Shown here in pieces: positions 35,801 to 56,700 of a stretch of 64,000 nt of DNA. Origin of the DNA: Chlorops oryzae (lineage: Eukaryota; Arthropoda; Insecta; Diptera; Chloropidae); assembly GCA_020466095.1 (NCBI GenBank), contig CM035807.1, positions 10,991,507 to 11,055,506 on the forward strand, given 5' to 3'. Under the pieces are notes generated by a model. The model did not search any database, was not told where the DNA came from, and saw only the letters and a program-made list of their open reading frames with translations. The first letter of the stretch is position 1, and every line of letters starts with the position of its first letter. A program made the position numbers and the translations under genes.

Positions 35801-38609
35801 TAAGTGACTGAAAACGACATTTTAGTTAAATCGGTGGTGTATGAAAGCGCTTATCAAGAGATAAATCCACTTTCTTTGCAATTGTACACTATTGACGATA
35901 CATTACGCAGCCAACGGAAGCGAAGTGTCATACGGAAACTGCTCGAACCATTTTTCAATCGCCCAAAAGAGCCCCATCAATTCTTGATATATTCAAAATT
36001 TTATGAAGACATTATCGAGATCGCTGAAGATATGGATATGTTTCACATTTACAATCAATGGTTATTCTTTATCCTTGACGATAAGCGAAGAAACTTCGAT
36101 GCGATGAGTATTACGCAAAATTTAGAAGAAGGAGCGAATATAGCTTTTGCGCTGAACGAAACACTTCTGGATTGTGTGGTGAGTTGTGTTGAAACTTGAA
36201 ATTGAAGCCTTTACAATCAACATGACACGTTGTCAGGATTCAATTAATTGCACAATCGCTGAAATAAGCTTCGCTTTTGTCTCATCAATCTCACGCATCA
36301 TAACCGAGGAACAATCGATTCAGGGTAAAATCACTGATGAAGAATGGGAGGCCATACGCTTAACCAAGCAGGAGAAACAGGATCAAATATTGGGTTATAT
36401 GAAGGTTAGAAATTTTTTAAGTATTCAATTAGGACGAGCATTTATGGTATGCTGCTTTTTCCAAGGATTTCCTTAAAGCAAAGAGTAAGTGTTCTTGTTC
36501 ACGATGGCGCATGATAACTTCCATATCATGGGGCAAAAGTCAGGAACATAGAAGATATCGACCACACAATGGTGAGTTAATTTGTAAACATAATAATAAT
36601 GGTATAATGTCTCTGCCATTCTTATGGGAGTTTTTTTTTTGTATATCCATATGGAAGATATTTAGATTAAATTCGAATTGAATTTTCAATTTATCAGTTA
36701 CGCCGAGATTATCTCTCTAAGAACGGTTTTCTCTTTGCTTTTGGTCTAGATCACAACGAAGCGAGCAACAGGAATTTTGAGTTTTTAGACGTTGGCTACT
36801 GGAGCCCCTTGTTGGGCTTTGTTACCCAAGAGTTACTCTTTCCTCATATTGAGCACCATTTTCGGAACATAACGATGGATATTTTGACTTCGCATGTAAG
36901 TGAAAGAATGATATAAAGGCATAATCGCCTTGCTAATCCATGAACAATTTCAGCAGAACCCACCATGGCAGATAATCAGTAAAGATAGCCGTGGATCTAT
37001 AACAGAACACAAGGGCATAACAATGGAGATATTGAAAGAACTCAGTCGAATGTTGAACTTCACTTACGTACTTCATCAGCCAAACGTGATTGAAATTGGA
37101 ATGGAACCAATCCGCAATGATAGCGTAAGTTGTATTAGTATAGAGGGAATTTCTTCTTGAAATCTCTTCTTTTCATTCGTTCAGACACTTATGGGCTCAT
37201 TGACACATGTTATACCGTTCGAGGTTGTTGAAATGGTGCAAGGCAAAAACGTAGGTTATGGAATTGTAGAAAGCAAAAATCTCTTGATGATCTGTACTAT
37301 AGCTTTTTTGATGAAGTTCTTTCTAGCTGCAGTAGCTGCTACCATTGATGAACCTGATAGAAAAATCTTCAATTACACTGTGCCCATAAGTGTACAAAAA
37401 TATTCGTTCCTAACACGACGACCAGACGAGATTAGTCGGATCTACTTATTCACTGCTCCTTTTACATTGGAGGTATATATGAACGTCGTCACTTCTCCGA
37501 TTTCAATAATTATTTACTTAAGACTTTTCCATAGACTTGGGCTTGTTTGGCCGCCGTCATGTTAATAACTGCTCCAGTTCTTTATCTCATCAATCGTCTC
37601 GTACCGATGCAGCATTTGAAAACAACGGGCCTTTGTCGCATAAATAATTGTTGTTGGTACATTTATGGTGCTCTCCTTCAACAAGGTAGGTATAGCAAAT
37701 TGGAGTTGCTTTCAAGGAATATATATACATACATATTTGGTTTTTAGGTGGCATGTACCTGCCCAAAGCGGATAGTGGACGCATGGTTATTGGTGTTTGG
37801 TGGATTGTTGTTATAGTCTTGGTTACCACATATTGCGGCAATTTGGTAGCTTTTCTAACATTTCCAAAATTCCAGCCAGGCATGGACTATTTCAATCAAA
37901 TATTTGGACAGAATAGTATACAGTACCTGGGACTCCGGAATGGTACTTTCTTCGAGAAGTATTCTTCGGTGAGTGGTTAGAGAATTTCGAAACGAGAGCC
38001 TTTCAACATTCTAATTCCTGTTCAGATATCTACAAGAGACGTTTATCGACGGTACATTGATCGAGCAACTATTTACAACAGCGCACAAAACGAGGGTATC
38101 GATGAAATCGAGCTAGGTCAGCGTGTCAATATTGATTGGCGCATCAATTTGCAATTGATCATACAGAATCGTTTCGAAAGAGATAAGGAATGCAAGTTTT
38201 CGTTGAGTAAGGAGAATTTCGTCGATGAACAGATTGGTCTTATAGTGCCGAGCAATAGTCCTTATTTGAATTTAATAAATGACAAAATCACACGCATGTT
38301 CCAAATGGGATTCATCGAGCGCTGGCATCAAACGAATCTTCCGTCAATGGACAAATGCAATGGCAAAGGCATTTTACGTGCGATTATCAATCACAAGGTC
38401 AATTTAAACGATATGCAAGGTTGCTTCTTTGTCCTACTATTCGGTAAGTATGTTTTAAGGCACTACGACAGATCGAAATAATAAATCCCATGAACAATTT
38501 TCCAATTTTAGGTTTCATGCTTGCACTTTTCGTTGCACTAATGGAATTTTGGTACTATCACTTCCACGTATTGGGGAAAACTAAAGTAGCGAAAGGCTAT
38601 TCGAAGTAA
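32839..38609 (+). CDS. Ir93a: Ir93a ionotropic receptor (spliced, ~858 aa)
   Basis: Divergent ionotropic co-receptor; in Drosophila it works with Ir25a plus Ir21a, Ir40a or Ir68a in cool- and humidity-sensing cells. Exons: 32839-32944, 33016-33168, 33235-33370, 35617-35725, 35805-36178, 36237-36404, 36466-36571, 36750-36895, 36957-37124, 37185-37250, 37317-37472, 37535-37685, 37748-37968, 38026-38443, 38512-38609. A signal peptide (residues 1-22) ends before NDFSSFLTANAS. A long N-terminal domain follows, then S1 (~434-563), M1 (~564-585), pore (WYIYGALLQQGG), M3 with TTYCGNLVAFLTF, S2, and a last helix (CFFVLLFGFMLALFVALMEF). The canonical Arg of S1 is absent, as in antennal IRs. All phases close except exon 3/4, where one base is lacking (33370/35617). 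Identity is from remembered Drosophila Ir93a; the length is close to its ~870 residues. Confidence 0.95.
33016..33370 (+). CDS. Ir93a: Ir93a exons 2-3 with an in-frame 66-nt intron
   Basis: Exon 2 (33016-33168) ends NAVRLKK-G at GTGAGC, and exon 3 (33235-33370) begins after ATAAAG with DFLAALTVTDCENTWKFYEA. The 66-nt intron between them has no stop and keeps frame, so retention would insert 22 residues (GELWDSKRC...). The spliced product KKDFLAA is what the family shows. Exon 3 ends CTA-AT at the donor GTAAAT (33371), leaving phase 2. Confidence 0.85.
33966..34108. mobile_element. piggyBac-like MITE in Ir93a intron 3, 143 bp
   Basis: CCCGCATCCATCGAT (33966) and its inverted counterpart ATCGCTGGATGCGGG (to 34108) are flanked by TTAA on both sides (33962-33965, 34109-34112). 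Exact TTAA duplication plus CCC/GGG termini is the piggyBac signature. There is no coding capacity. Confidence 0.72.
34180..34720. mobile_element. Decayed dispersed repeat with CCACGCCCAC words, Ir93a intron 3
   Basis: Contains CATTGCCACGTCCACCTCCC, CACGCCCATTTTTCTTGC and CCACGCCCACCTAGTAG, the same style of words as the repeat at 22286-23175. The boundaries are not defined. Confidence 0.4.
35425..35515. repeat. ATATCCGG-word cluster in Ir93a intron 3
   Basis: AGATATCCGGCTGGC and AGGATATCCGGCATC, then an ending ATCCGTTGCAACACTAATC. A longer cluster with a near-identical ending (ATCCGTTACAACTCTAAT) lies at 61055-61292. Confidence 0.6.
36957..38609 (+). CDS. Ir93a: Ir93a exons 9-15: S1, channel and S2
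   Basis: Exon 9 starts NPPWQIISKD after a tandem CAGCAG acceptor (36951-36956), so alternative use would add one Gln. Exons 10 and 11 flank a 66-nt intron (37251-37316) that is open in frame. Exons 12-13 hold M1, the pore and M3. Exon 14 is a 418-nt S2 exon with FVDEQIGLIVPSNSPYLNLI and FIERWHQTNLPS. Exon 15 gives the last helix and a short basic tail ending KGYSK, TAA at 38607. Confidence 0.93.
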
Positions 38610-38621
38610 ACTGTAAAATAT

Positions 38622-38633
38622 AATAAATTTATT
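38622..38633. terminator. Palindromic poly(A) signal shared by convergent Ir93a and RpS30
   Basis: The 12 bases AATAAATTTATT read AATAAA on both strands. On the plus strand this lies 13 bases after the Ir93a stop. On the minus strand it lies about 200 bases past the RpS30 stop. A second plus-strand AATAAA occurs near 38700. Use by both genes is inferred from position, not shown. Confidence 0.55.
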
Positions 38634-38835
38634 TAAGTAAAGCTGTAAACACGAAAGTTAATCACTTGCCATCTGTTTCCAACTCCGTTGACTGCGATTA
38701 AATAAAAATCAAAAATTTCACTTTCAAATCGTAGACGAGTTTTTCATATTAAGCGTTTATCTATTCATACATGCTATATATATAAAAAAAAAAAAACGAA
38801 TCTTGAAGCATGGATTCTTAAACAGATTTTGAAAT

Positions 38836-39375
38836 TTACGCCGAATTAGCATTAGGACCACGACGACGGCCGAAACCGTTTTGAACCTGCAACATGTATC
38901 GGCGATTGTATTGAATACGACGCTTAGCGCGGCCGGTCTTCTTCTTTTTCTTTTCCTGTTTCTCTACTTTTGGTGTCTGGCCCTTTACTTTACCAGCACG
39001 GGCCAAGGAGCCGTGCACTTTACCACCCAACATTGGAATGGTAATGTCCAATTCGTATGAGGAGAGAGCGTTCACGGGCGTTTCATTGCCAAGCGCTGAG
39101 CCCTCGCAGTTCAGCGAGAATTCTTCTACATTATAGCCATGTAACTGTGCAATTTGTGCCTGCAACCAAAGGGGGGGAAAAGGTTAAAATACTATATTTC
39201 AACTGATAAGCACACAAAAACAAAGAAAGTGGGGTTAGAGACGTTCATAGTTGAGAGTGCTTGAGAATTATCTGAACATCATGCAATACGTACTTACCTT
39301 AACGGCAGCAATGGTTTCATTTGGTTGAACCTCAAGGGTTTCTAGATTTTCCAAGCCACGTACGAACAACTGCAT
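38836..39375 (-). CDS. RpS30: RpS30/FAU: ubiquitin-like domain fused to ribosomal protein eS30
   Basis: Component of the small ribosomal subunit, made as a fusion whose ubiquitin-like half is cleaved off. Coding exons on the minus strand are 39375-39298 (26 codons, [20 protein letters not shown]) and 39159-38836 (107 codons plus TAA), joined at GTAAGT/GCAG in phase 0. This gives 133 residues against about 132 in Drosophila. Residues 1-72 are the ubiquitin-like part, ending in the cleavage Gly-Gly (LGG, 71-72). Residues 73-133 are eS30: [20 protein letters not shown], a Lys run, TGRAKRR, then [15 protein letters not shown]. The start lies directly after CAAACAAA, a good fly start context. No defect was seen. 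Confidence 0.97.
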
Positions 39376-39616
39376 TTTGTTTGCTGCAACCAATAAGAGA
39401 GAAAATTTAGTATATGAGAACACGTGTAGAAATTCGCGACTGCTACAAGCTCAAGCTCAATTACAAACACATTGCCTTTGTATGGAAATGCAGCAAGACG
39501 ATTATTTCTTTCAATTTAAAGCAAAATATTCTTCGGAAACATCAAGAAAATAACAATTTTTAACTAAAATATTAATTCTCACCTTGTCACTCGTGCAAAT
39601 TTACGAAAAAAGAAAG
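39376..39616 (-). promoter_or_regulatory. RpS30: RpS30 5' UTR with TOP-type start and leader intron
   Basis: Reading the minus strand, a pyrimidine run CTTTCTTTTTT begins at 39616, a classical terminal oligopyrimidine (TOP) start for ribosomal protein mRNAs. A short non-coding exon (39616-39583) ends at GTGAGA. The intron runs 39582-39384, and eight leader bases CAAACAAA follow before the ATG at 39375. TOP tracts place the mRNA under growth-dependent translational control. The exact start site is inferred. Confidence 0.7.
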
Positions 39617-39617
39617 A

Positions 39618-41198
39618 TGGCTTTTAGTGATATGCGAAATGAGCGAATTCACATAGGTACTCGGTACAACTCGTTGAATTCGGCGAAGGCGAGTACTGGT
39701 GCTGCCACTTCTTACGTTTTATAAATATTATAATAAAATGCTCTACGCTCTGGAGAAGCAAGTAAATTTGCATTACCAAACACATGTAAAAGAATGAATA
39801 AGTACTTTGGCTTACTTTCGTTGCTTCAATCGACCATTAGTACATTACAAGCAATACTGATGCTTTAGCAAAGATAGTAAATATACTCATTGTTACACAT
39901 CGAAATCAATGACAGGCTCATGTATAAGTGACAAAGTTGCGATGTTGTGAGCGAGGACGTTCGATGTGAGCATATGACAGTCAATTTATCGTACGTACAC
40001 GTCTTTGTTCTTAAGATACCTTATTCAGATGCTGCCGTATATGATATAATATGTTCATTTTACTATGTAAAGCATACTAAGATGCGAATGATTAAAAAAG
40101 CTGAGTTGTTAAGACTTTAGACGAGAAAGGTCTTAACGTACGACACATCTGCATTAGCTTCAAAAAATGCAACTATTTGTACGAATTTTTTTTTGATGTA
40201 AGTATAAACGAATGAAAATAAGTGTTTTAGTTTCCAATTTAAGAGTTTTGGGGATTTTTATTCCAGCTTTTAGGTATTTAAACAATTTTCTTCTGGCCAC
40301 ATTGCATGCAACCACTACTTTCCCGTTGGGTATCTACTAGCCATAAGGCTGCTTACACGTTCGCACAGGTTCGCAAGCATGGAAAGTGGAATTAATATGA
40401 AAAGATACATTGAAGGACGAGTTTTGGTTAGTTTGAGTTGAGCTCAAGATGAAGGGGGGAAAAAAAAACATGGCGGAACTTGAAATTGCTCCAAAAAAGC
40501 GTCTTATTTTCTACTTTTGGGTGTAGGCAACAAAAAAATCTGTCTTTAAAGACGAATGGAATTAATAGTAGAAATTACACTGCAGGAAGTGGGAAAGTAG
40601 ACCAATTGTCAAGGCTTTGCATCGAATTTCCCAGCTTCATAAGCTCCACACCGAGAAAAAAAAGTTTCAAAATACATTCAGTTTTGTTTTATTATTCACT
40701 TTATAAATATTTATCACTTTTTTATGCGAAATTAAACGTATTATGCTTAGACTTCTAGTTTCAAAATAAGTATTTATGAAGATCAGTTAAGATTTTGTAT
40801 CAATTATTTACATATACCTAACTTATTTGCTAATTAAATGTGTTTGTATATGAAAATTTTACAAATTAACGAAGCAATTTCAATATTTGCAAACACTTCA
40901 AATTACTTTTTATAATAGCGTTGCCTAGATACATATATATGTATATCTCCTTAAATGCTATTTTCTTAGAATAATGTCAACGGTATATATATTAAAAAAA
41001 AATTTCTATGCAACACTGTAATTTTGGCGATGCTTCCCTTCAAATATTCAGCATTAGAAAAAAGAAGAAATAAATATAAAAAAAAAATTAAAAAAATATT
41101 GCAGAAAATAAAAGGAAAAAAATTGGCTCAGCCACGACTTAAAAATTATCCCTAAGATTTTAACAACAACAACAACAACGGCCACAAACGATCAAAAG
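39618..41198. other. Spacer between sim 3' end and RpS30 promoter
   Basis: Both genes run on the minus strand, sim upstream. The part nearest sim holds the sim 3' UTR with a (CAA)n run at 41162-41178. A minus-strand AATAAA candidate lies at 40693-40688. The rest is AT-rich, with no gene seen. Confidence 0.6.
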
Positions 41199-50710
<9,512 letters not shown>

Positions 50711-50739
50711 TTAATTCAGTTTTCTTTTAAAGATATGTC

Positions 50740-51240
50740 AAGGAAAATTTTTAATCTAAACATTCCCGGGGAATTTTTTCCTGTGGATTTGAAAAAATTC
50801 TCCCCTTTTTAAACGCACTGGGAAACGAATATGAAACGAGCAAGAATTTCGAACATTTTTAAGCAAAGGTCATCGGATTTTGTTGAATTTTATAAATTTA
50901 GAGCATACTTTATGGGGCAAAAATTTTTCTTACCAACATTTTAGCGAAGTTGAACTTGAAACCGCTTTTCTAACTTCAAATAAATTCATATTTAACTTAA
51001 AAATCGATTTGAATCTTAACTTTATGTGAGTTGAACAAAATTTTAACTCCATAAAGTATGCTTTAAATTTTTAAAAGTCAACAAAATCCGAGCCCTGGTC
51101 ATCACATGCTTCCTTTTATTGACGCAAAGAGCACTTCCTTTCTCCACGGAGAAAAATTACCAAATTTTTTTGGAAAAAATTCCCGGGGATATTGAGTAAG
51201 AATAAGGCCGTAGGTAAAAAAAACTTCTCACATTTTTTTC
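50740..51240. repeat. Second copy of the ~500-bp repeat at 49290-49800
   Basis: Both contain ATTCCCGGG-AATNTTTTCC, then the MITE, then ATCACATGCTTCCTTTTATT, GAGCACTTCCTTTCTCCACG, ATTCCCGGGGATATT and AAGGCCGTAGGTAAAAAA. A partial third copy follows at about 51250-51350. TTCCCGGGGAA-like words recur near 60225 and 60390. Confidence 0.75.
50869..51096. mobile_element. hAT-like MITE copy 6 (upstream of sim bHLH exon)
   Basis: Left end decayed (CATCGGATTTTGTTGAATTT), right end intact (CAACAAAATCCGAGCCCTG). Its flanks (GGAAACGAATATGAAACGAG; GGTCATCACATGCTTCC) parallel those of copy 5. Confidence 0.7.
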
Positions 51241-51351
51241 CTTTCCTTCACTTCTTTCTTTTATTCACTCTAAGAAGACTTCTTTTTTCCGCGAAGAAAA
51301 ATATCCAATGACAAAATTCCCGAGGAATATGAATTTAGAATAGGCCGAATA

Positions 51352-53279
51352 TTTTATTGATTTTCTATCAAAAGCTTACGATCCCTCACAAATGATATAA
51401 AATATCCCTAATTTCAAACGATTATTGTTGGCTTATGGCTCGATTTTCTAGAGAATTCCAACTTAAACAGCGTATATAGTCCCGTCGGCCCCGTGTAAAA
51501 TATAACCTTTGCTAAAATGTCTTTTCATTTCATTGAAAATAGTTATAAAATACTATGAAGGTTCATAAGGAAACTCTCAGGCATGCTCTAGAAATCGAAT
51601 CCGAATAAAAAAAATTCGAAATCAATGTGATTTCCATAGAAATTTTATCTATTTCGAATTTCTTTATGGGCATGTCTGTCTATTCGGTTTTGAAACATAC
51701 ACTTAAATCCGGTCGAACTAACATCCCGAAGCCTTTGTGAGAAATAGAGACCCACATGCGACGCTCAAGTGGATATGATATTCAAGAGCATACGCAGGCG
51801 GGGGTTTTGGAAGTTCGCAAAATAAGACGAGATATGAGGATATTTCTGAGGATATTAGAGATCATTTTTCAGAATTTTATTTTTCCCTAAATAAATATTT
51901 AACAAATTTTAATTGATCTTCTTTTGGGTGTAACTTCTTCCAACTGTAGATACTACTTTTACTTTTGTGCTCCCATCGCCAACTTACATATTCCAACTTT
52001 ATTCATTTTGCGTGAAACTGTCATTTTATATAGAAGCAAATTAAAGTCAGTAAGATTTTTTAACGAAATTTATTTATTATCACAGCACTATTTTGTTTCT
52101 CTCGATAGAACTTTACGGCACGATCACCTGCCACTGACTGGCGTAATGCAAGAAATGCATTTGAGTTTTTACCTTCCGAAGGATTCTCAAGATCTTGTAC
52201 CTGCCACGCAGCGTTACAATTCGGAGTTTCCCATTGGTCAAATGAAACAGGTTCTCAGGATGATTTTTTTTCCTTCAAAATTTCTACCTGGCCGACTTTT
52301 TTCAATTGCACTCAATTACACCCAATTGACTTTAAGCGTAAGACGTAGATAAAGTTGAAGAAATAAAGGCAATGGTCACATGTCACAGCATGTTGCAATG
52401 GCTGGATTTCATTCATGAATTTTCGCAATGCCAAAAAGGACATAAGACATACGTATGTATGTATATACATTCATACAATACTTTCGTATGCACGGTCTTA
52501 GTTACTCATTCTCAGCCGTGACCATTTCCCTAACGAGTGTGCGAAAATCTCTTTTCAATCATTTAGGCGCACGTACAGCAATTAACCTCAGGAGATTAAC
52601 TTTTAACTTTTGCCATGCATATGTATTGTATATCCTTAAATGCACAATCAGAAAAAAAAAAAAAAAAAACATTATAGTGACCCAAAGGAGGTAATTTTTA
52701 CTTCCTTTTTTTCCAAGAATTCCTTGTGTTTGTTTTCTTATTGATTTCTATCATATGATGTTCAACTATCACTGATGATATATGTATGTACATATATACC
52801 TTGTGATACATAGCAACTATGTGTGTTTTCTTCTCCTTTTTCCCATTCGCTCCCTCTCGCCCTATCCCATACACTCGCATCGAAGTGCACCACTCTTACG
52901 TCGTCTGGTACTTCCGGTATTCCCGTCGGCAACAAGTCATCTTCGTTACCATTCGTTTCATTGATAAAAATTTTGTTATAAAGCAGCATCACACAGCATC
53001 GGGAATCGTTGCAGTCGCATCAAAATAGTTTGTACGTGATTTTAGTAAAATTTGCGAAATTATTTTATTTCTTCGCTCGTGTATGTCGTGCTGTGCGCGG
53101 GGGGAAAGATACGACTTGGATGAGCACACAACATATCGGCATTCACCTACATAATTTTCTGTTGTTTTCATTGTCTTTGAGAGTACCTTTATCAGGAAGG
53201 AAGTTGAGATTGCATAAAATCTATAAAACTATTTTCTCATCTCGATTTCTCTTGCTTGCTTGCTTGGAATGAGGTCAAC
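51352..53279. other. Unassigned DNA upstream of sim bHLH exon
   Basis: No family-like coding was seen in either orientation. It may lie in a 5' intron of sim, since the bHLH exon begins at a splice acceptor, but no donor-bearing leader exon was identified. Confidence 0.5.
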
Positions 53280-53283
53280 TTAA

Positions 53284-53415
53284 CCCGGTAGCGCCTAGCG
53301 ATGCCATATGGCATCACTGAAAGAGTTCGTTTGCTGCCATCCCTATACCTGCACCAGTTCATATTTCATTTTATTTTTTATATTTATTTTTTTTTTTAAC
53401 TCAGGCCCAAACGGG
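53284..53415. mobile_element. piggyBac-like MITE, 132 bp
   Basis: The element starts CCCGGTAGCGCC and ends CAAACGGG, with TTAA on both sides (53280-53283, 53416-53419). Inside is the palindrome GATGCCATATGGCATC (53301-53316). The inverted ends are short, so the call rests mainly on the exact TTAA flanks and CCCG/CGGG tips. Confidence 0.6.
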
Positions 53416-53588
53416 TTAAGGATATTTTTAAGAATTATTTGGTAGGAATTGGGACGACTATCATCCCAGCGGCCAAAATTCTGCGATGAACCTCATTCGT
53501 ACGACCTCATATATCATCCTAGTAAACTTTTGTTCGAGCGTGGCCGTTTTTTAGAGTGAACGCCTCCCACCATTATAGAGAATTTAAG

Positions 53589-53715
53589 CTATTGGTAGGC
53601 AGGTCGCCTACAATCTCATATACTTTGTAATCTATTGGTAGACAAGTCCCATACAGTCTCGAATACTTTGTAGCTATTAACAGCTAGGTCGCTTACAGTC
53701 TCGTATACTTTGTAG
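53589..53715. repeat. Three-copy ~43-bp tandem repeat
   Basis: CTATTGGTAGGCAGGTCGCC begins at 53589, with related starts at 53632 and 53674. Each copy ends ATACTTTGTA. Confidence 0.8.
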
Positions 53716-53759
53716 GCGGTGGGCACGGTTGGTCGATGGGACATGGACAAACATTAAAT

Positions 53760-56700
53760 AGTATTTTCTGTTGTTTTTTAAAGATATAATCCCTGAGGAT
53801 GACTAATAAAGTTACCCGAAATATCGGATATAGAAATATAATTCACGATTTCTTGTCTTTGTCTTTTCACGGCCAACGCATAAAACCCACCATTTACAAC
53901 TGGAAAAGAAATTTAGAAGAAATTCTTTACATTGCTTTTATGGATTCCAATCAAGCTTCGATGAACCATCGAAAAAATCCATAAGGATAATTACAAGTAC
54001 CAAACATATACTTTCAATAAAACCATAGAACCTTAAACAAATACAAAAAATCACCATAAAGAAACCTTTATGCATTTAAATGTATCATATTCATTGGGCT
54101 AAGACCCTTCTTATCATTAAGCTACACTCAATGATGACAAATGTCCTGCGTCAAATCGCATACTGCAGCTAACAACAACGAAAGATTGCGAAAACAATAA
54201 GAGAACAAAACTAATAGGGATCATAAAGCCAAGCTTAAAATAGGCCAGTCGTAGCATAAGTCAAAAATTCCACAAAAACGCCTCTCAATCGTTAGCAGAC
54301 TTGACGACGACGACAACGGCGTGTCGGCGGCGGTCTCTTTGGTTCCTTACTTAGCCGAGGAGAGCAACAGATTTTCTCAATGGCTTTAATCCTAAAGAGC
54401 GTTACAAAAACTAATCCGCAATTTAAATGTGCCAACATGTACGGCCAAAGTGAGGAACGACCGTCAGACTGAAGACAGCCGCCAGCCAGTTGGCAGACAT
54501 TTCAAAATTAACCATCCCGTTTTTTTGGTGGATTGGTGAAATGGTGTGAAAAATTGCAACGGTAGATCGGTTTGGCTTATTATTCTCTATTTTGAAAAAC
54601 GCAGAATGAAGCGAAAGCTAATTCTTTGAATATCATTTTTCGAGGGGAAAACAATTTTTATATTGTTAAAATTTGAATAGAGTTCTCCAAAATCTCAAGG
54701 CATATCCTTCGGGATTTTTAAGAAGACCAGTAGAGTTTTTGTAACTCCGCGTGGATGGACTAATTGTCCCAGACAGCCAGTCCCAAGCCCGGGCAAAAGA
54801 AGAGGAGGGTTTGAGGCCTTATCCTCAGTAATATCAAACCTAGTTTTTGAAGACATAGCCGGATCACCCTTCTTCCAGGGGTATGTAAAGATTAGAAGCT
54901 GGTCTTCCAGGTCCTTCATCTCAGTATGAAAATAAAAGCCGAAAATCCAATAATTATGCTTCGGATAATTAAACTCACAAAGATATCGACCCTCCCAATG
55001 AGTGAAGGACAACGATTAGAAAATGTTAACCTGGAACATAGGCACGCTAATACAACCTGGTAAATTGGCCAAAGTTTCTGACGAAATATGAGCTTATAGA
55101 ACTACTACACCAAGCCTACAAGAGATAAGGTGGAGTAGAATTTTTTTCGACGATGGTCTGTTTTATGATATTGATAAAAAGCACCAATAGAGCTCACAAG
55201 GCAAAGAGGTTTTAAGATTCTCTAGACTGGCAAATTAGGATAGGGTCTACATAGAACTATATCCCCGGACCTCAACTGGCAAAAGTTCCCGAGCACCCCA
55301 ACTAAAATATCATTCAAAACATTTACTTCAAGTCTAACGAAGTTCATCTTTATTTAAGTCCAGACCTTCACGACAGTCCAATCCGTCGTCAAAGCTCTCC
55401 GTCTCTTAACCGGTAGATTTTTGCACTCTTGGAACTAAAGATCAAATCTTTGAACAGCAATGGCGAAAGGATGTGCGATGGATTTAAGATTCATCTAGAG
55501 TTTTTACATTCTCCTGGAAATTATTTATAGAAATTAGAACTGAAATGTATACCAAGAAGAGGGATTTTTTTTGGATAAATTTTTAAGCCCAAGCCTCTGT
55601 AGTGTCAAAGGGTACCAAGAATAAAATGAAGAAAAATGGAAATAATTCTAAAGCTCTTACAATAATATTTTTTCAATTGAGCCAAACTCTCATCAGAGAA
55701 GAACCCATTTCCCATTCTCGAACAAGGGTCTCCGAACCCCTTTTTAAATGCAAAAATCCTGAAAAATTTTATTCACTGACAGCTCGGAATAATTATCGGA
55801 TTTGTGTAGTAATGGAGCTACTTACAATAAAAGCAATTATGAAGCTGGTGAACAAAATTCGTTAAGCTCTTCGAGAATGGAGGGCGGCAGCGTCGGATGT
55901 CGGATGGATGGATGGATGGATGGCATATTTGTAGTTTCAATTATGCGCCCAATTAAATCGCAACGCATGAAGCACAGTTTAATATTATTTTACGGCTGCG
56001 AAGTAAACAAATCAAAAATCAAACTCAAACGGAATGGAATCGAATGGTATGGACTACAGTAAAGTGTGTCAATAAGAAGGCGCGAGCGGTCGCGCGAAAC
56101 TTTCGAAGCAACCCTCTTCTTTTGCGGTATCGCCGTTTGAGCAATTATTTTGTTTGCTCAACGCAGCTTAATCCGAAATTCAAGCACAATAACGAAAACC
56201 ACTTTTCGTCGCTGTTATTTTAAGATAAAAACACTGCAGCACAATTTCGTTTGGTGTGTTATTGGGGAGGTGGAGGAGGGTGGCGAACAGGCGCTAAGGG
56301 TTGGCTGGACAAACAATGACACTTATCGCCCACACGAAAACGGGATCAACAAAAAGTCCGGAAATGTTAAAGATCCTCGCTTCGCATATGTTTCGCACAT
56401 TGAGAACGTATGTTCAAATATTTTCCAAAATACATACATACATACATATTTTCCCGTCTTTTTTTATATTTATCTTCTTCTTATTTTCTCCCAAAAAAAA
56501 AAAAAATTTTGCCAAGGAAATAAGCATGCACAAAGGTGTCCCGCCGAACCTGCTGCTCACGTAAGTTATGTGAGAAAAAGTGTGGGAATCTCGCTAGTCA
56601 CACGGACTTGTTATCGCTTCGCACCGAGGCATTCTAGTAGGAATTCTTCACGGCCTGGCACATGTTCTGACGTGTGGAAATTCCCGTTCGAATCTACCGT

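Noticed and set aside
54430..54480. Initiator-like TTCAGTCTGACGGTCG as sim promoter
   Set aside because: Short motif, no TATA or mapped leader exon; noted only as a weak candidate.
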